64,000 nucleotides of DNA. Origin: Streptomyces sp. I6 (GTDB taxonomy: Bacteria > Actinomycetota > Actinomycetes > Streptomycetales > Streptomycetaceae). Within the stretch, counting starts at the first letter, position 1; every line of letters starts with the position of its first letter. A program made the translations under genes and the position numbers. Under the pieces are notes generated by a model, which was not told the origin of the DNA, ran no database searches, and saw only the letters and a list, made by a program, of their open reading frames with translations. The stretch spans positions 1,147,501 to 1,211,500 of the forward strand of contig RHDP01000001.1 of assembly GCA_003725745.1 (NCBI GenBank). The letters run 5' to 3'. Positions 38,930 to 48,065 of this stretch are shown one piece after another.

Positions 38930-39097
38930 CCCGGGAGCGTCCCACTCCCGACGCCCCTGGCACAGCCGCCACACGGGCATGGGAGAAGACCCGTGCGGGT
39001 GTGCGACCCGGCACCGCCTGTAACGTAGTTACACTGCTGGCCGATGGAGATCCAAGGTCCGCTCCTCACAGGGGAGTTGACCGGAGATGGGGGTTTC

Positions 39098-39742
39098 ATG
39101 TCCCGGACCGTGCTGACCCGCGAGCAGGTGCTGGAGGCCGCGGACGACCTCGTGCGGCAGCACGGCCCCGACGCACTCACCATGCGAGGGCTCGCCGCCC
39201 GGCTCGGTACGGCCGTGACCTCCATCTACTGGCACGTCGGCAACCGCGAGTCGCTGCTCGACGCGCTCGTGGAGCGGACCGTGGAGGAGATGGGGGCGAT
39301 ACAGCCGACCGGCCGCACCCCGGCCACCCGGATCGTCTCGGTCGCCCGCAGGCTCCGCGGTGAGCTGCACGCGCGCCCGCACCTGATCGCCATGGTCCAT
39401 GAACGCGGCCTGACCGAACGGGTGTTCCTGCCCGCGCAGCGCGCGCTGGTCCGGGAGGCGCACACCGCCGGACTGCGGGGAGCGCGCGCCGCCGAGGCGG
39501 TGCGCGCGGTGCAGTTCCAGGTGGTCGGCTTCGTCCTGGTCGAGTGCGCACGCGAGCTCGCCCCGGCCGAGACGCCCGGGCGGGAGCGGCCGCGGAAGAC
39601 CACGAGCGCGCCGAAGACCGCGAGCGCGAGGAAGGACCCGGCCCTGGCCCGCGCGCTGGCGCGCCCCGCCGACCCGGAGCGGCTGTTCACCGCGTCCATG
39701 CGGGCGCTGGTCAAGTCCCTGCTGGCGCAGGGGAACACCTGA
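39098..39742 (+). CDS. TetR-family transcriptional regulator
   Basis: A 214-aa regulator. The helix-turn-helix is ALTMRGLAARLGTAVTSIYW, then HVGNRESLLDALVERTVEEM. The C-terminal ligand domain is helical, with a Lys/Ala/Ser-rich linker (ERPRKTTSAPKTASARK). ATG 39098 has GGAGATGG upstream; an in-frame ATG at 39044 is the alternative. Its target is not obvious; the divergent VIT transporter gene 169 bases away is the first candidate. Confidence 0.9.
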   Translation: MSRTVLTREQVLEAADDLVRQHGPDALTMRGLAARLGTAVTSIYWHVGNRESLLDALVERTVEEMGAIQPTGRTPATRIVSVARRLRGELHARPHLIAMVHERGLTERVFLPAQRALVREAHTAGLRGARAAEAVRAVQFQVVGFVLVECARELAPAETPGRERPRKTTSAPKTASARKDPALARALARPADPERLFTASMRALVKSLLAQGNT

Positions 39743-39939
39743 CGCGGGGCGCACGACCGCTCCCGTGGCGTCAGGGAATTCCGGACCTATCAGGCAAGAT
39801 CCGCGCCAGTCGGCCGGGGTGAATTGCGGGGTTTCCGTACGGGGCTGACGAGGGCCCAGCGACGCGGCCCGCCGCCGGGACCCGGGCCCGCCGGCGCACG
39901 GGTCCCCGGCAGCCGTGTCAGTGGCGGCCCGTAAGCTCT

Positions 39940-40923
39940 GTGACCATGCTCGACGACCGTACGACAGCACCGGCGTGGCCGGCCGCGTATCCACAGGGGT
40001 ACGCGGTCGTCGACGTGGAGACCACCGGCCTCGCCCGTGACGACCGGATAGTGTCGGCTGCCGTCTACCGCCTCGACGCGCAGGGGAACGTCGAGGACCA
40101 CTGGTACTCCCTGGTCAACCCCGAGCGGGATCCCGGTCCGGTGTGGATCCACGGGCTGACGAGCGGGATGCTGGAGGGCGCGCCGCTCTTCGGCGACATC
40201 GCCCATGAGTTCGCGCACCGGCTGGACGGCCGGGTCCTCGTCGCACACAACGCCGTCTTCGACTGGTCCATGATCGCCAGGGAGTACGCACGGGCCGAGC
40301 ACCTCGCGCCCGTGCGCCAGCGGCTGTGCACCATCGCACTGTCCAAGGAGCTGTCGCTGCCACTGCCCAACCACAAGCTGGAGTCGCTCGCGGCGCACTT
40401 CGGCGTGGTCCAGCGCCATGCGCACAACGCCCTGGACGACGCCCGGGTGCTGGCGGAGGTGTTCCGGCCGAGTCTGCACACCGCGGCCGCGCGGGGTGTG
40501 CGGCTGCCGCTGCTGGAGTGCCGCCCGCTCACCGAGTGGTCCACGGCGCCCCCGGCACCGCGGATCGGCCGGCAGGCGCCGGGCTCCTCGTACCGGCCGA
40601 ACGGCTGGCGCCCGTCGCGCAAGCGGCCTCCGTGCCCGTATCCGAATCCGGGACGCTACGACTCGGACAAACGACTCAAACAGGGCATGCGGGTGGCCTT
40701 TTCGGGCGACACCTCGATCGAGCGGGAGCTGCTGGAGGACCGTGCCGTCGAGGCCGGCCTCCATGTCGCGACCAGCGTCTCCCGGCTGACCAGCCTCCTT
40801 GTCACCAACGATCCGGACGCGCCCACCTCGAAGACGCTCAGGGCCAGGTCGTACGGGACACCGATCATCGACGAGGCCGCGTTCACCCAGTTGCTCAGGG
40901 ACGTGGCACCGGCCGAGGAGTGA
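39940..40923 (+). CDS. DEDDh 3'-5' exonuclease with BRCT domain
   Basis: A 327-aa protein. The epsilon-type exonuclease domain has VVDVETTGL (DxE), HNAVFDWSMI (second Asp) and HAHNALDDARVLAEVF (HxxxxD). After a Pro/Arg linker a BRCT domain follows (MRVAFSGDTSIERELLEDRA, LVTNDPDAPTSKTLRAR). The combination is typical of actinobacterial DnaQ-like proteins in DNA repair or proofreading. Start is GTG 39940 or ATG 39946. Confidence 0.92.
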   Translation: MTMLDDRTTAPAWPAAYPQGYAVVDVETTGLARDDRIVSAAVYRLDAQGNVEDHWYSLVNPERDPGPVWIHGLTSGMLEGAPLFGDIAHEFAHRLDGRVLVAHNAVFDWSMIAREYARAEHLAPVRQRLCTIALSKELSLPLPNHKLESLAAHFGVVQRHAHNALDDARVLAEVFRPSLHTAAARGVRLPLLECRPLTEWSTAPPAPRIGRQAPGSSYRPNGWRPSRKRPPCPYPNPGRYDSDKRLKQGMRVAFSGDTSIERELLEDRAVEAGLHVATSVSRLTSLLVTNDPDAPTSKTLRARSYGTPIIDEAAFTQLLRDVAPAEE

Positions 40924-41229
40924 CGGGGCCACCGAGCCCCGCAGAGACCACCGCGCGCCCCTGGATGGCCCCGGATGACCCCGGACGACCCCGGACGACC
41001 CCGCAGAGACCCGAGGCCTTCGGCGGCGAACGGCGGCCCGGGAGCAGGACGGGCCCCGGCCCGGCGGGCGCAGGGCGGCCCGGGATCCACGGCCGCACGG
41101 CGACCCGGCCCGGTCGGCGCAGGGCGGCCTCGGCGGGCGAACGGCGGGGTCGGGGCGTCTGAGCCGGTCGGGTGCAGCAGCCCCGACCCGCCCCGCCGGG
41201 CCTTGCCCCGGTCCGCCCTCCCGCGGACC
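40924..41229. other. Intergenic region with 10-bp tandem repeats
   Basis: 306 bases. At about 40963-41003 a GGATGACCCC/GGACGACCCC decamer is repeated about four times. I see no gene; the rest is GC-rich filler with GCGGCCCGG-type words. Confidence 0.5.
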
Positions 41230-41238
41230 ATGCGGCGC

Positions 41239-41472
41239 ATGGCACGTTGCGAGGTCTGCGGAAACGACTACGGCATGTCCTTCGAGGTGCACGCGCAGGG
41301 CGCGGTGCACGTCTTCGACTGCTTCTCCTGCGCCATCCACCGGATGGCCCCCCTCTGCGAGCACTGCAGGGTCCAGATCATCGGCCAGGGCGTCGAGGCC
41401 CAGGGCCACTGGTACTGCGGCGGGCACTGCGCCCGCGCCGAGGGCAAGACGGGCATCGTCGACAAGGTGTGA
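41239..41472 (+). CDS. Small zinc-binding (metallothionein-like) protein
   Basis: A 77-aa protein with four cysteine pairs: MARCEVCGNDYG, FDCFSCAIHRM, LCEHCRVQIIG and WYCGGHCARAEG. The arrangement is of the kind annotated as prokaryotic metallothionein/zinc ribbon in actinobacteria. It probably binds two zinc ions. ATG 41239 is preferred; ATG 41230 adds three residues. Confidence 0.82.
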   Translation: MARCEVCGNDYGMSFEVHAQGAVHVFDCFSCAIHRMAPLCEHCRVQIIGQGVEAQGHWYCGGHCARAEGKTGIVDKV

Positions 41473-41609
41473 TCCGGCCCGGCCCCGTCAGATCCCCCGT
41501 CCGGCCCCCCGGACCGCGCACCACCGCCGCGCCGCCACCGGGCCCGCTTCCGGCCCACGCCCGGGACCCTGCCGCCGGGCATCCCGCGACCGAGTTGTAC
41601 CGTCGTGGG

Positions 41610-42413
41610 GTGTACCGCTTCCTGTTGTCCCGGCAGTGGGTGATCCTCACCCTCGTCAGCCTCGTCCTCATCCCCGTGATGGCCGAGCTGGGCTTCTGGC
41701 AGCTGCACCGGCACGAGCGCCGCGTCGCGCAGAACAGGCTGATAGAGGACAACCTCGCGGCGCGCCCCGTGCCCGTCACCGAGCTGACCTCCCCGGGGCA
41801 CACGGTCCCGCGCGCCGACTACTGGCGGCACGTCACGGCCACGGGCACCTACGACCCCGCCCAGGAGGTCATCGTGCGCCGCCGTACCGACAACGACGAG
41901 CGGGTGGGGGTGCACGTCCTCACCCCTCTGGTCCTCGCCGACGGCCGCGCCGTCCTGGTCAACCGCGGCTGGGTGCCCGCCGCGGCCGACCAGGCCGCGT
42001 ACCCCGCCGTACCGCCGGCGCCCCGGGGCGAGGTGACCGTCACGGGCCGGCTCATGGCCGACGAGACGACCGAAGCGAGCGGGATCAAGAACCTCAGCGG
42101 GCTGCCGCCGCGTCAGATCATGCTGATCGACAGCGAGCAGCAGGCCAGGCGCCTCGGCCGGCCCGTGCTGGGCGGCTACCTCCAGCAGACCGCCCCCGAG
42201 CCGGCGGACGGCACCCCCGAGCTGATCGCGGAGCCCGACCACGAGTCCATCGGCGCGCACATGGCGTACGCGGTGCAGTGGTGGCTCTTCGCGGCAGGTG
42301 TGCCGGTGGGCTGGGTGGTTCTGGTACGCCGCGAGAAGCGCGACCGGGCCGAGCGGGCCGCCGCGCCCGCCGCCGAGGAGACACCCGCCGCGGCCGGTGC
42401 GCCGGTGGGCTGA
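41610..42413 (+). CDS. SURF1 family protein
   Basis: A 267-aa membrane protein with two helices flanking a soluble domain, as in SURF1, which helps assemble cytochrome c oxidase. GFWQLHRHERR, DYWRHVTATGTYDPAQEV, VHVLTPLVLADGRAVLVNRG and HMAYAVQWWLFA are the conserved elements. GTG 41610 gives MYRFLLSRQWVILTLVSLVL. A Glu/Ala-rich tail follows the last helix. Confidence 0.93.
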   Translation: MYRFLLSRQWVILTLVSLVLIPVMAELGFWQLHRHERRVAQNRLIEDNLAARPVPVTELTSPGHTVPRADYWRHVTATGTYDPAQEVIVRRRTDNDERVGVHVLTPLVLADGRAVLVNRGWVPAAADQAAYPAVPPAPRGEVTVTGRLMADETTEASGIKNLSGLPPRQIMLIDSEQQARRLGRPVLGGYLQQTAPEPADGTPELIAEPDHESIGAHMAYAVQWWLFAAGVPVGWVVLVRREKRDRAERAAAPAAEETPAAAGAPVG

Positions 42414-42598
42414 GCCGCCGGCCCGCCCCGGGCCGGAGCGGGTGCCCCCGCAGCAGCGGATGCTCCGCGGCAGGAGACCCGCCACGGCCGCCGAGGCCCC
42501 TCGGGGGACCCCCGGACCGTCTCCGCAGCGCGACACCCGTCGCCGGCGTGCGCAACACGACCGCATAGGCGGCCTCCCGCAAGGGAAAACGGCATGTC

Positions 42599-44395
42599 GT
42601 GACCCAACGCATCGAGGACTACGCCCTGATCGGCGATCTGCAGACCGCGGGTCTGGTGGGCAGGGACGGCTCGGTCGACTGGCTGTGCCTGCCGCGCTTC
42701 GACTCCGGCGCCTGCTTCGCGGCACTGCTCGGCGACGAGGACAACGGACAGTGGCGGCTCGCCCCCAGGGGCGCGGGGAACTGCACCCGCCGCCGGTACA
42801 TCCCGGGCACACTCGTCCTCGAGTCGTTCTGGGAGACCCGGACCGGCACGGTCAAGGTCACCGACTTCATGCCGCAGCGCGACAAGGCCCCCGACGTCGT
42901 CAGGATCGTGGAGGGCGTCAGCGGCAGCGTCGAGATGGCCGCCTCCCTCCGGCTGCGCTTCGACTACGGCTCGGTCGTCCCGTGGATGCGGAGGACGAAC
43001 GGCCACCGGGTCGCGGTCGCCGGCCCCGACTCCGTGTGGCTGCGGCTGGAGAACCCGGACTCCGTGCCGGTGAAGACCTGGGGGCAGCAGTTCAGCACGC
43101 TCTCGTCGTTCACCGTCGGCGCGGGCCAGACCGTCGCGTTCGTCCTCACCTGGCACCCCTCGCACGAACCGGCCCCCCGGCTCATCGACCCCTTCGAGGC
43201 GCTGGCGACGAGCGTGGACGGCTGGCGGGAGTGGTCGGGGCGATGCACCTACGAGGGGCCGTACCGGGACGACGTGGTCCGTTCGCTGATCACCCTGAAG
43301 GCGCTGACGTACGCTCCGACGGGCGGCATCGTCGCCGCTCCCACCACCTCCCTCCCCGAGGACCCGGGCGGCGTACGGAACTGGGACTACCGCTACTGCT
43401 GGCTGCGCGACTCCACACTGACCCTCGGCGCGCTCCTGTCCACCGGTTACCTCGAGGAGGCGGCCGCCTGGCGCGACTGGCTGGTGCGCGCGGTGGCCGG
43501 CGACCCTTCCGATCTCCAGATCATGTACGGGGTTGCCGGGGAGCGCAGGCTGCCCGAGGCGGAACTGCCGTGGCTGCGCGGCTACGAGAACTCCGCCCCG
43601 GTGCGGATCGGGAACCGCGCCGTCGACCAGCTCCAGCTCGACGTCTACGGCGGGGTCATGGACTCGCTGCGGCTGGGCCGCGAGGCAGGTCTGGAGTCCG
43701 CGCCGCACGCCTGGAACCTCCAGCTGAGTCTGCTGGGCTTCCTGGAGTCGACCTGGCGGGAGCCCGACGAGGGCCTGTGGGAAGTGCGGGGGCCGCGGCG
43801 CCACTTCGTGCACTCCAAGGTGATGGCCTGGGTCGCGGCCGACCGGGCCGTACGGACGCTGGAGGACGACCCGTCCCTCCCGGGCGATGTGACCAGGTGG
43901 CGGGCGATGCGGGACGCCGTGCACCGGGAGGTGTGCGAGAAGGGCTTCGACGCGGAGCGCAACACCTTCACCCAGTACTACGGTTCGGACGAGCTGGACG
44001 CCGCGGCGCTGCTCATTCCCCGGGTGGGCTTCCTCCCGCCCGGCGACCCCCGGGTCGTGGGCACGGTCGACGCGGTGCGGACGGGGCTGAGCCGCGACGG
44101 GCTGGTCAACCGCTACAGCACCAAGGGGCCGTCCGTGGACGGGCTGCCCGGCCGTGAAGGAACGTTCCTTGTCTGCTCGTTCTGGATGGTCGACGCCCTG
44201 CGCGCGACCGGCCGGACGGAGGAGGCCAAGGACCTGTTCGAGCGTCTGCTGGAACTGCGCAACGACGTGGGGCTGCTGGCGGAGGAGTACGACCCGGTGG
44301 CGCGGCGGCAGCTCGGCAACTTCCCGCAGGCGTTCAGCCATGTGGGACTGGTGGGCTCCGCCCTGGCTCTGGCCGCACGCGGCGCGGCAGGATAG
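42599..44395 (+). CDS. GH15 family glycoside hydrolase
   Basis: A 598-aa intracellular glucoamylase-like enzyme with no signal peptide. The start IEDYALIGDLQTAGLVGRDG and SVDWLCLPRFDSGACFA are typical of the actinobacterial GH15 group that includes mycobacterial trehalases. RNWDYRYCWLRDSTLTL forms the substrate pocket. PDEGLWEVRG holds the candidate catalytic acid and LLAEEYDPV the base. It releases glucose from alpha-glucosides, perhaps trehalose. It is 4 bases ahead of an SDR gene. Confidence 0.92.
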   Translation: MTQRIEDYALIGDLQTAGLVGRDGSVDWLCLPRFDSGACFAALLGDEDNGQWRLAPRGAGNCTRRRYIPGTLVLESFWETRTGTVKVTDFMPQRDKAPDVVRIVEGVSGSVEMAASLRLRFDYGSVVPWMRRTNGHRVAVAGPDSVWLRLENPDSVPVKTWGQQFSTLSSFTVGAGQTVAFVLTWHPSHEPAPRLIDPFEALATSVDGWREWSGRCTYEGPYRDDVVRSLITLKALTYAPTGGIVAAPTTSLPEDPGGVRNWDYRYCWLRDSTLTLGALLSTGYLEEAAAWRDWLVRAVAGDPSDLQIMYGVAGERRLPEAELPWLRGYENSAPVRIGNRAVDQLQLDVYGGVMDSLRLGREAGLESAPHAWNLQLSLLGFLESTWREPDEGLWEVRGPRRHFVHSKVMAWVAADRAVRTLEDDPSLPGDVTRWRAMRDAVHREVCEKGFDAERNTFTQYYGSDELDAAALLIPRVGFLPPGDPRVVGTVDAVRTGLSRDGLVNRYSTKGPSVDGLPGREGTFLVCSFWMVDALRATGRTEEAKDLFERLLELRNDVGLLAEEYDPVARRQLGNFPQAFSHVGLVGSALALAARGAAG

Positions 44396-44399
44396 GGCC

Positions 44400-45155
44400 A
44401 TGGATCTTGGACTGAAGGACCGTGTCTACGTCGTGACGGGCGCGACCCGCGGGCTGGGCAACGCCGCCGCCCGGGCACTCGCCGCCGAGGGCGCGAAGCT
44501 GATCATCACCGGGCGGGACGAGAAGGCGGCCGCGGACGCGGCGGCGGAGATCGGCCCGGACGCCGTCGGTGTCGCGGCCGACAACGCGGCCCCCGGGACG
44601 GCCGAGCGGCTGATCGGGGCCGCCAGGGCGCACTTCGGCCGCTTCGACGGCGTGCTGATCAGCGTCGGCGGTCCGCCGCCGGGGTTCGTCGCCGACAACA
44701 CGGACGAGCAGTGGCAGGCGGCGTTCGAGTCGGTTTTCCTGGGCGCGGTCAGGCTGGCCCGGGGCGCGGCGGCGGAGCTGGGTGAGGGCGGCGTCGTCGG
44801 TTTCGTGCTGTCCGGCTCGGTCCACGAGCCGATTCCCGGCCTGACCATCTCGAACGGCCTGCGCCCCGGCCTTGCCGGTTTCGCCAAGTCGCTCTCCGAC
44901 GAGCTGGGCCCGCGCGGGATCCGCGTGGTGGGGCTGCTGCCCGCGCGTATCGACACCGACCGGGTGCGCGAACTCGACGCGCTGTCGGGCGACGCGGACG
45001 CCGCCCGTGCCGCCAACGAGTCCCGAATCCCGCTGCGGCGCTACGGCACCCCGGAGGAGTTCGGACGCACGGCGGCGTTCATGCTCTCGCCGGCGGCGTC
45101 GTACCTCACGGGGGTGATGCTGCCGGTGGACGGCGGGGCCCGGTCCGGTTTCTGA
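44400..45155 (+). CDS. SDR family oxidoreductase
   Basis: A 251-aa dehydrogenase. VVTGATRGLGNAAARAL (NAD(P) site), SVGGPPPG in place of NNAG, and RIPLRRYGTPEEFGRTAAFM, ending YLTGVMLPVDGG. The usual catalytic YxxxK is not obvious: after the Ser of VLSGSVHEP the expected position reads TISNGLRPGLAG. It may therefore belong to the atypical SDRs lacking Tyr/Lys. It forms an operon with the GH15 gene. Confidence 0.88.
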   Translation: MDLGLKDRVYVVTGATRGLGNAAARALAAEGAKLIITGRDEKAAADAAAEIGPDAVGVAADNAAPGTAERLIGAARAHFGRFDGVLISVGGPPPGFVADNTDEQWQAAFESVFLGAVRLARGAAAELGEGGVVGFVLSGSVHEPIPGLTISNGLRPGLAGFAKSLSDELGPRGIRVVGLLPARIDTDRVRELDALSGDADAARAANESRIPLRRYGTPEEFGRTAAFMLSPAASYLTGVMLPVDGGARSGF

Positions 45156-45250
45156 CGCGGGCCGTACAACCGATGGACAGCGCGACCGGATCCGACCTCT
45201 GACACAGGCCGCACCACCGAAGGACAGCGCGACCGGATCCGACCTCTGAC
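45151..45250. repeat. 47-bp tandem repeat at the SDR 3' end
   Basis: Two units of 47 bases (45151-45197 and 45198-45244) plus the start of a third, each opening TCTGAC and holding GGACAGCGCGACCGGATCCG. The first unit begins inside the SDR stop codon, so the gene end itself has been copied outward. Confidence 0.85.
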
Positions 45251-45804
45251 GCGGATGTACGCGGGACCGTGTCTTGGCACCGGCGTCGTCCGCCCGCGGG
45301 GCGGGGACTTCGCGGACCCGGCGCGGGAGCCGCGGCCGGGCTTCCGGGCGCGGCTCCCGCGCCGGGCGCCCGGCCCGGCCCGGGACGCCAGGCCGGGCAG
45401 CGAGCGCCATGGAGGGCGGGGCACCGTCGTTCACGGCGTCCGGGACGGCGCCGGGAACGCCTGCTAAGGATCCCGCACCGAGGGACCCGCCGGACCGAGC
45501 GGCTCCCGGCACGTGGTGGGCCGACCCGCCCACACGTCCGAACGGCAGCGGCGGTCGGATTCGGCCCACCCACCATGTCCCCTTCCTGTCCTCCTGTCTC
45601 CTCTTGCCTCCTTCCTGTCCTCCTGTCTCCTTCTGTCTCCTGTCACTCCCTGCCGGTCCCTGCCAGTCCCTGTCACCTCCTCTCGTCCCGGTTCGCGACG
45701 GGACGGGACGGGCTGCCGTCCGGCCACCCGGGGGATGCACCACCCTCCGCATTGGCGCTTCGCACACAGATGGACAAGTGTGACGAGCAAGGAGGAGGTG
45801 CACC
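45251..45804. other. Intergenic region with a long polypyrimidine tract
   Basis: About 550 bases with no gene. From about 45570 to 45690 the plus strand is almost purely C and T. A 21-base unit, CTTCCTGTCCTCCTGTCTCC plus T, occurs at 45582 and 45611. Just before the next ORF, AAGGAGGAGGTG forms an exceptionally strong ribosome-binding site. Confidence 0.6.
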
Positions 45805-45930
45805 ATGGTGATCGCTGGTGGTGCCGCAGGGCCGGCCGCCCGGCAAGTCGGCACGGTGTGCCGGGCGTGGACCGACAGCACCTCCCACGGCGGACGCGAG
45901 CCGTGGCGGGAGACAGGGGGCCGGCTGTGA
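45805..45930 (+). CDS. 41-aa leader ORF coupled to the stress protein gene
   Basis: ATG 45805 is preceded by AAGGAGGAGGTG. The product MVIAGGAAGPAARQVGTVCR (then about 21 more residues ending ETGGRL) matches nothing I know. Its stop overlaps the GTG of the universal stress gene (GTGA), which suggests translational coupling. It may be a true small protein, a leader peptide, or a truncated gene start. Confidence 0.5.
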   Translation: MVIAGGAAGPAARQVGTVCRAWTDSTSHGGREPWRETGGRL

Positions 45931-46827
45931 GCGGGCCTGTTGCGCGCGGGCCGGTCGTGGTCGGCGTGGACGGCTCACCGTCGAGTCTGGACGCGGTCTC
46001 GGCGGCGGCTCGTGAAGCGCGGCTGCGTGGGTGCGGGCTGAAGGTGGTGCACGCGTTCGTCTGGCCTGCGATGCATGTGCCGCTCGGGCCGTCGCCGCTC
46101 GGGCCGGCCGACGGCGGGATGCGGAACATGGTCGGACGGCTGGTGGCGCAGGCGGTGGAGCGTGCGCGGTCCGCGGCCCCCGATGTGGAGGTCGGCAATG
46201 CGGTGGTGCCGGGTGAGGCGCTGTCGGTGCTGGAGGCCGAGTCGCACACGGCACGGCTGGTGGTGGTAGGCAGCCGGGGGCTGGGCGGGTTCGGCGCGCT
46301 TCTGCTGGGTTCGACGGCGGTGCACCTGGCCACGCACGGCCGCTGCCCGGTCATGGTGGTGAGGGGCCGGGTCGACGGCACCCGCCCGCTCCTGCTGGGA
46401 GCCGATGGCTCACCGTCCGGTCGGGGGCGGTCGAGTTCGCCTTCCAGGAAGCGTTCCTTCGCGAGACAGGCGTGGTCGCCCTGCACGCGTGGACGCCGTG
46501 GAGTGTGGCCGTCACCCCGCCGCAGGATCCGTCGATGCCCAATGCGCTGGAGCCGGACGTACTCGCGGCAGGTGAGGAGCGCGTACTGGCCGAGACCCTC
46601 GCCGGCCAGCGGGAAAGGTACCCGGATGTCGCGGTCGAGCACTCCGTCGTACGGGGTGGTGCTCGCGAGGCGCTGATCGAGGCGAGCAGGAACGCCGGAC
46701 TGATCGTCGTCGGTGCCCGCGGCCGCGGGGGTTCACCGGTCTGCTCCTCGGATCCGTCAGCCAGGCCCTCCTCCATCACGCGCACTGCCCGGTCGTCGTC
46801 GTCCGGGCCGCCGATGTCCGGCGGTGA
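45927..46827 (+). CDS. Tandem universal stress protein (two frameshifts)
   Basis: A double-UspA protein of about 300 aa. The first domain has VVVGVDGSPSSLDAV and the ATP-binding VVGSRGLGGFGALLLGST. The second domain restarts at LLLGADGSPS and ends VVGARGRGG, then FTGLLLGSVSQALLHHAHCP. One base is missing in each of 46415-46427 and the G run at 46727-46731. Such proteins bind ATP and support hypoxia or dormancy survival in actinobacteria. GTG 45927 overlaps the leader stop. Confidence 0.85.
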
Positions 46828-47007
46828 GGCTCCCGGTGCGCCGCCCCGACGAGCCGACGGCCCCGCGGGCAACGCGCGCCGCGGACCACGTGCCCATCAC
46901 CACCCCGTTGCCCCGCCCCGGGGGGCACCGGACCACTCGCCCCGCACCACGGTCGCGGTCGTCGCGTCAGGCGCGACCAGCCGCCCCTTCACCGTCTGGA
47001 AGCCGCC

Positions 47008-47649
47008 ATGAGTGATCTCGCTTTCGTCCTCGTCGTCGTGGGAGCCTGGATCGCCATCGGCCTCGTCACCGCCTGGTGGATGGCCCGGCGCGGCTACCAC
47101 CACTGGGGATGGCTGCTCATGGGTGCTGTTTTCGGGCCGATCCTGGCCCTCGTCGCCAGTGAGCGCATCCAGCCGCGCCGTGGGGGACCGCTCGCACGGA
47201 TGGAAGTCGGTGCGCCCGGGCCGGGCGGCCTGCGGGTGCTGGTGGGCGTGGACGGCTCCGCAGCATCGCAGGCCGCACTGGACCTGGCCGTCGAACTGCT
47301 GGGGCCGTACGCGAAGGCGCTCGTCGCGGTCGAGGTGGTGGGGTACGACGCGGCCGACGATGCTGGGGATCCGAGCATCGCCGCAGCCAGGAGCCGACTG
47401 GCGGCCGTCGCCGAGCGGAGCGGCGGGCGGGTGACCGAATGCGACATCATCTCTGGCCCGCCGGCGCAGGCTCTGGTGAACTACGCCGGAGAACAGGGCT
47501 TCGACCTCATCGTGGTCGGCACACACGGGAGTGGCCTGTCGCGTCGTCTGCTCGGCAACGTGGCCCGGGAACTGGTGCGTCAGCACACCGTTCCCGTACT
47601 CGTGACCGGCGAGCAGCGACACGAGTCCCCCGAGGAGACCCCCGGGTGA
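47008..47649 (+). CDS. Membrane-anchored universal stress protein
   Basis: A 213-aa protein with an unusual layout. Two N-terminal helices (LAFVLVVVGAWIAIGLVTAW and WGWLLMGAVFGPILALVAS) precede a UspA domain (VLVGVDGSAASQAALDLAV, and VVGTHGSGLSRRLLGNVARE with GN in place of the usual GS). The membrane part tethers an ATP-binding stress sensor to the envelope. It lies behind the tandem USP on the same strand. Confidence 0.88.
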   Translation: MSDLAFVLVVVGAWIAIGLVTAWWMARRGYHHWGWLLMGAVFGPILALVASERIQPRRGGPLARMEVGAPGPGGLRVLVGVDGSAASQAALDLAVELLGPYAKALVAVEVVGYDAADDAGDPSIAAARSRLAAVAERSGGRVTECDIISGPPAQALVNYAGEQGFDLIVVGTHGSGLSRRLLGNVARELVRQHTVPVLVTGEQRHESPEETPG

Positions 47650-47816
47650 AACGCTGACGCGCACCCGGTGGGGCACCGCCACACGGTCCCGGAGGCCCGG
47701 GGCACGGCCCCTCCCGGACCTGGCGCGGCGACTCCTCCCCCATGCCCTCACGGCGCCGGCGCCCTCCTGCCCCCGGGCCGGACCACCCGGCACCGGGCCG
47801 CCCGGCGCGGGGCCGG

Positions 47817-47861
47817 GCACGCTCCGGCCGGTGACAGAGACCGTCACCGGCCGGAGCGTGC
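47817..47861. terminator. Bidirectional terminator after the USP genes
   Basis: A 19-base perfect stem (left arm GCACGCTCCGGCCGGTGAC) with a 7-base loop, between convergent genes. Confidence 0.85.
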
Positions 47862-47873
47862 GGGCGCGGAGTG

Positions 47874-48065
47874 TCACTCCATGGGGTAGACGTCCCCCGA
47901 CCCCATCGCACTCTCCTGCTCGCTCTGCTCCTGGAGCCTGCGCGCCTTCTCCTTGAGCCGCCGGCTCTCCTCGGGATCGTTCACGCGTTCCGCGGCCTGC
48001 TTCAGTTCCTCGGCCTTCTGCCGCATCTGCCGGACCCGGCCGCCGACCTCGTCTGACATGCTCAT
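47874..48065 (-). CDS. Small coiled-coil protein (DUF6381-type)
   Basis: A 63-aa, highly charged, helical protein: SDEVGGRVRQMRQKAEELKQ, AAERVNDPEESRRLKEKARR, LQEQSEQESAMG. The heptad-like pattern suggests a coiled coil. From memory it fits the DUF6381 family, often near stress genes. ATG 48065 or 48059. Confidence 0.75.
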   Translation of the reverse strand: MSMSDEVGGRVRQMRQKAEELKQAAERVNDPEESRRLKEKARRLQEQSEQESAMGSGDVYPME

